Assembly: GCA_021827465.1 (NCBI GenBank)
Contig: JAKAVX010000145.1
Coordinates: 1-6,750, forward strand
Source: Deltaproteobacteria bacterium
Lineage (GTDB): Bacteria > Desulfobacterota_B > Binatia > Binatales > Binataceae
Length of the DNA: 6,750 nt
Reading direction: 5' to 3'
The notes under the pieces were generated by a model. The model saw only the letters and a program-made list of their open reading frames with translations, did no database searches and was not told the DNA's origin. The first letter of the stretch is position 1, and the number at the start of each line of letters is the position of its first letter. The position numbers and the translations under genes were made by a program. Below, one piece after another: positions 6,163-6,750 of the stretch.

Positions 6163-6750
6163 ATGGAACGTGAGCATCGGAAAATAGTCGTCGCGCCGCG
6201 CGCAGCCGATCGAATCGAGGCGGCGCGCGGATGGCTTCGCGTGCTCTCCTGCGACGCCGAGGCGCTGGTTATCGCGCCGAGCCGCGAGGCTGCGGACGAT
6301 CTCGTCCGCTCGATAGCGGCGGGTGATCGCGCGCTCTTCGGTCTTCATCGCCTGACCGTGAATCGGCTCGCGGGCCTGCTCGCGCAGGCGACGCTGCTCG
6401 ACGCCGGTCTTGCTCCGGCGGGCGCGCTTGCGGTCGAGGCGATTGCGGCCCGCGTCGTCAATCGACTTTCCGAAACCGGCGCGCTTTCGCACTTCGCGCC
6501 GGTAATCGACATGCCCGGCTTTCCGCGCGCGCTCGCGAGCACGATCGTCGAACTCCGGCTCAACCGGACTGCGCCCGAAGCCGTCGCGCGAAACGGCGCG
6601 ATCGGGCAGGCGCTCTCGGCGGCACTGGCCGAATTCGAGCAGGAGCTGCTCAGCGCCCGGCTCGCCGATCGCGCCGCTGTGCTGGTCGCGGCGATTAGCG
6701 CGCTCGAAAGCTCGCCGCTCCCGCGATTCGCAGGGCTTGCCACCCTGATG
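6163..6750 (+). CDS. AddB-like PD-(D/E)XK nuclease/helicase-fold protein, N-terminal part
   Basis: The reading frame stays open to the right edge, giving 196 residues of a longer protein. It begins with a short basic segment and a beta strand (MEREHRKIVVAPRAADRIEA), followed by ALVIAPSREAADDLVRS (about 37-53), matching the second strand and Ia region of the SF1 helicase fold, and then LFGLHRLTVNRLAGLLAQA (about 60-78), matching a conserved segment of AddB-type proteins. The nucleotide-binding loop position reads APRAADRIEA, with no Gly-Lys-Thr, so this domain probably does not hydrolyse ATP. In the family such a subunit carries a C-terminal nuclease domain (outside this window) and works with an AddA/UvrD-like helicase in processing DNA double-strand ends. 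The start is uncertain: ATG 6163 brings the first strand nearest the N-terminus, ATG 6127 and GTG 6037 are also in frame, and none has a strong ribosome binding site. Confidence 0.65.
   Translation, partial: MEREHRKIVVAPRAADRIEAARGWLRVLSCDAEALVIAPSREAADDLVRSIAAGDRALFGLHRLTVNRLAGLLAQATLLDAGLAPAGALAVEAIAARVVNRLSETGALSHFAPVIDMPGFPRALASTIVELRLNRTAPEAVARNGAIGQALSAALAEFEQELLSARLADRAAVLVAAISALESSPLPRFAGLATLM

Overview
The window is high-GC bacterial DNA with strong G/C preference at third codon positions. It carries parts or all of six protein genes, one apparent gene remnant and several small inverted repeats. I see no rRNA, tRNA, CRISPR array, transposase or phage gene. The mixture (a duplicated-permease anion ABC transporter, an Agl23-like membrane protein, a DUF2231 protein, a MOSC protein and an AddB-like nuclease/helicase subunit) suggests a chromosomal segment of a Gram-negative, probably little-cultured lineage. 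No marker gene fixes the phylum.

Left part, minus strand (1-1825): a two-gene ABC transporter unit reading leftwards. The first gene encodes a 576-residue permease in which two NitT/TauT-type membrane domains are fused. It is followed after 34 bases by the first 20 codons of the ATP-binding subunit, which leaves the window. Together they would form an importer for a small anion (nitrate, sulfonate or similar), with a substrate-binding protein encoded elsewhere.

Centre (1934-4774), reading right after a 108-base divergent spacer: a 643-residue polytopic protein resembling the GT39/Agl23-type family, then a 246-residue DUF2231 membrane protein. Both end in long Pro/Ser/Thr/Ala-rich tails of about 90-100 residues, an unusual feature for two unrelated neighbours. 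Directly after the second gene lies what looks like the 3' end of a decayed NTF2/SnoaL-like gene (about 4781-4927), interrupted by one in-frame stop.

Right part (5015-6750): a MOSC-domain protein (putative molybdenum-cofactor enzyme or carrier), then an inverted repeat that probably belongs to a dispersed palindromic family and could end transcription. The last gene is the N-terminal part of an AddB-like PD-(D/E)XK nuclease/helicase-fold protein, cut by the window edge. The rightward genes are separated by gaps of about 170-300 bases, so they look like separate transcription units rather than one operon. Apart from the transporter pair I see no clear functional link between neighbours, and no convincing new multi-gene system.
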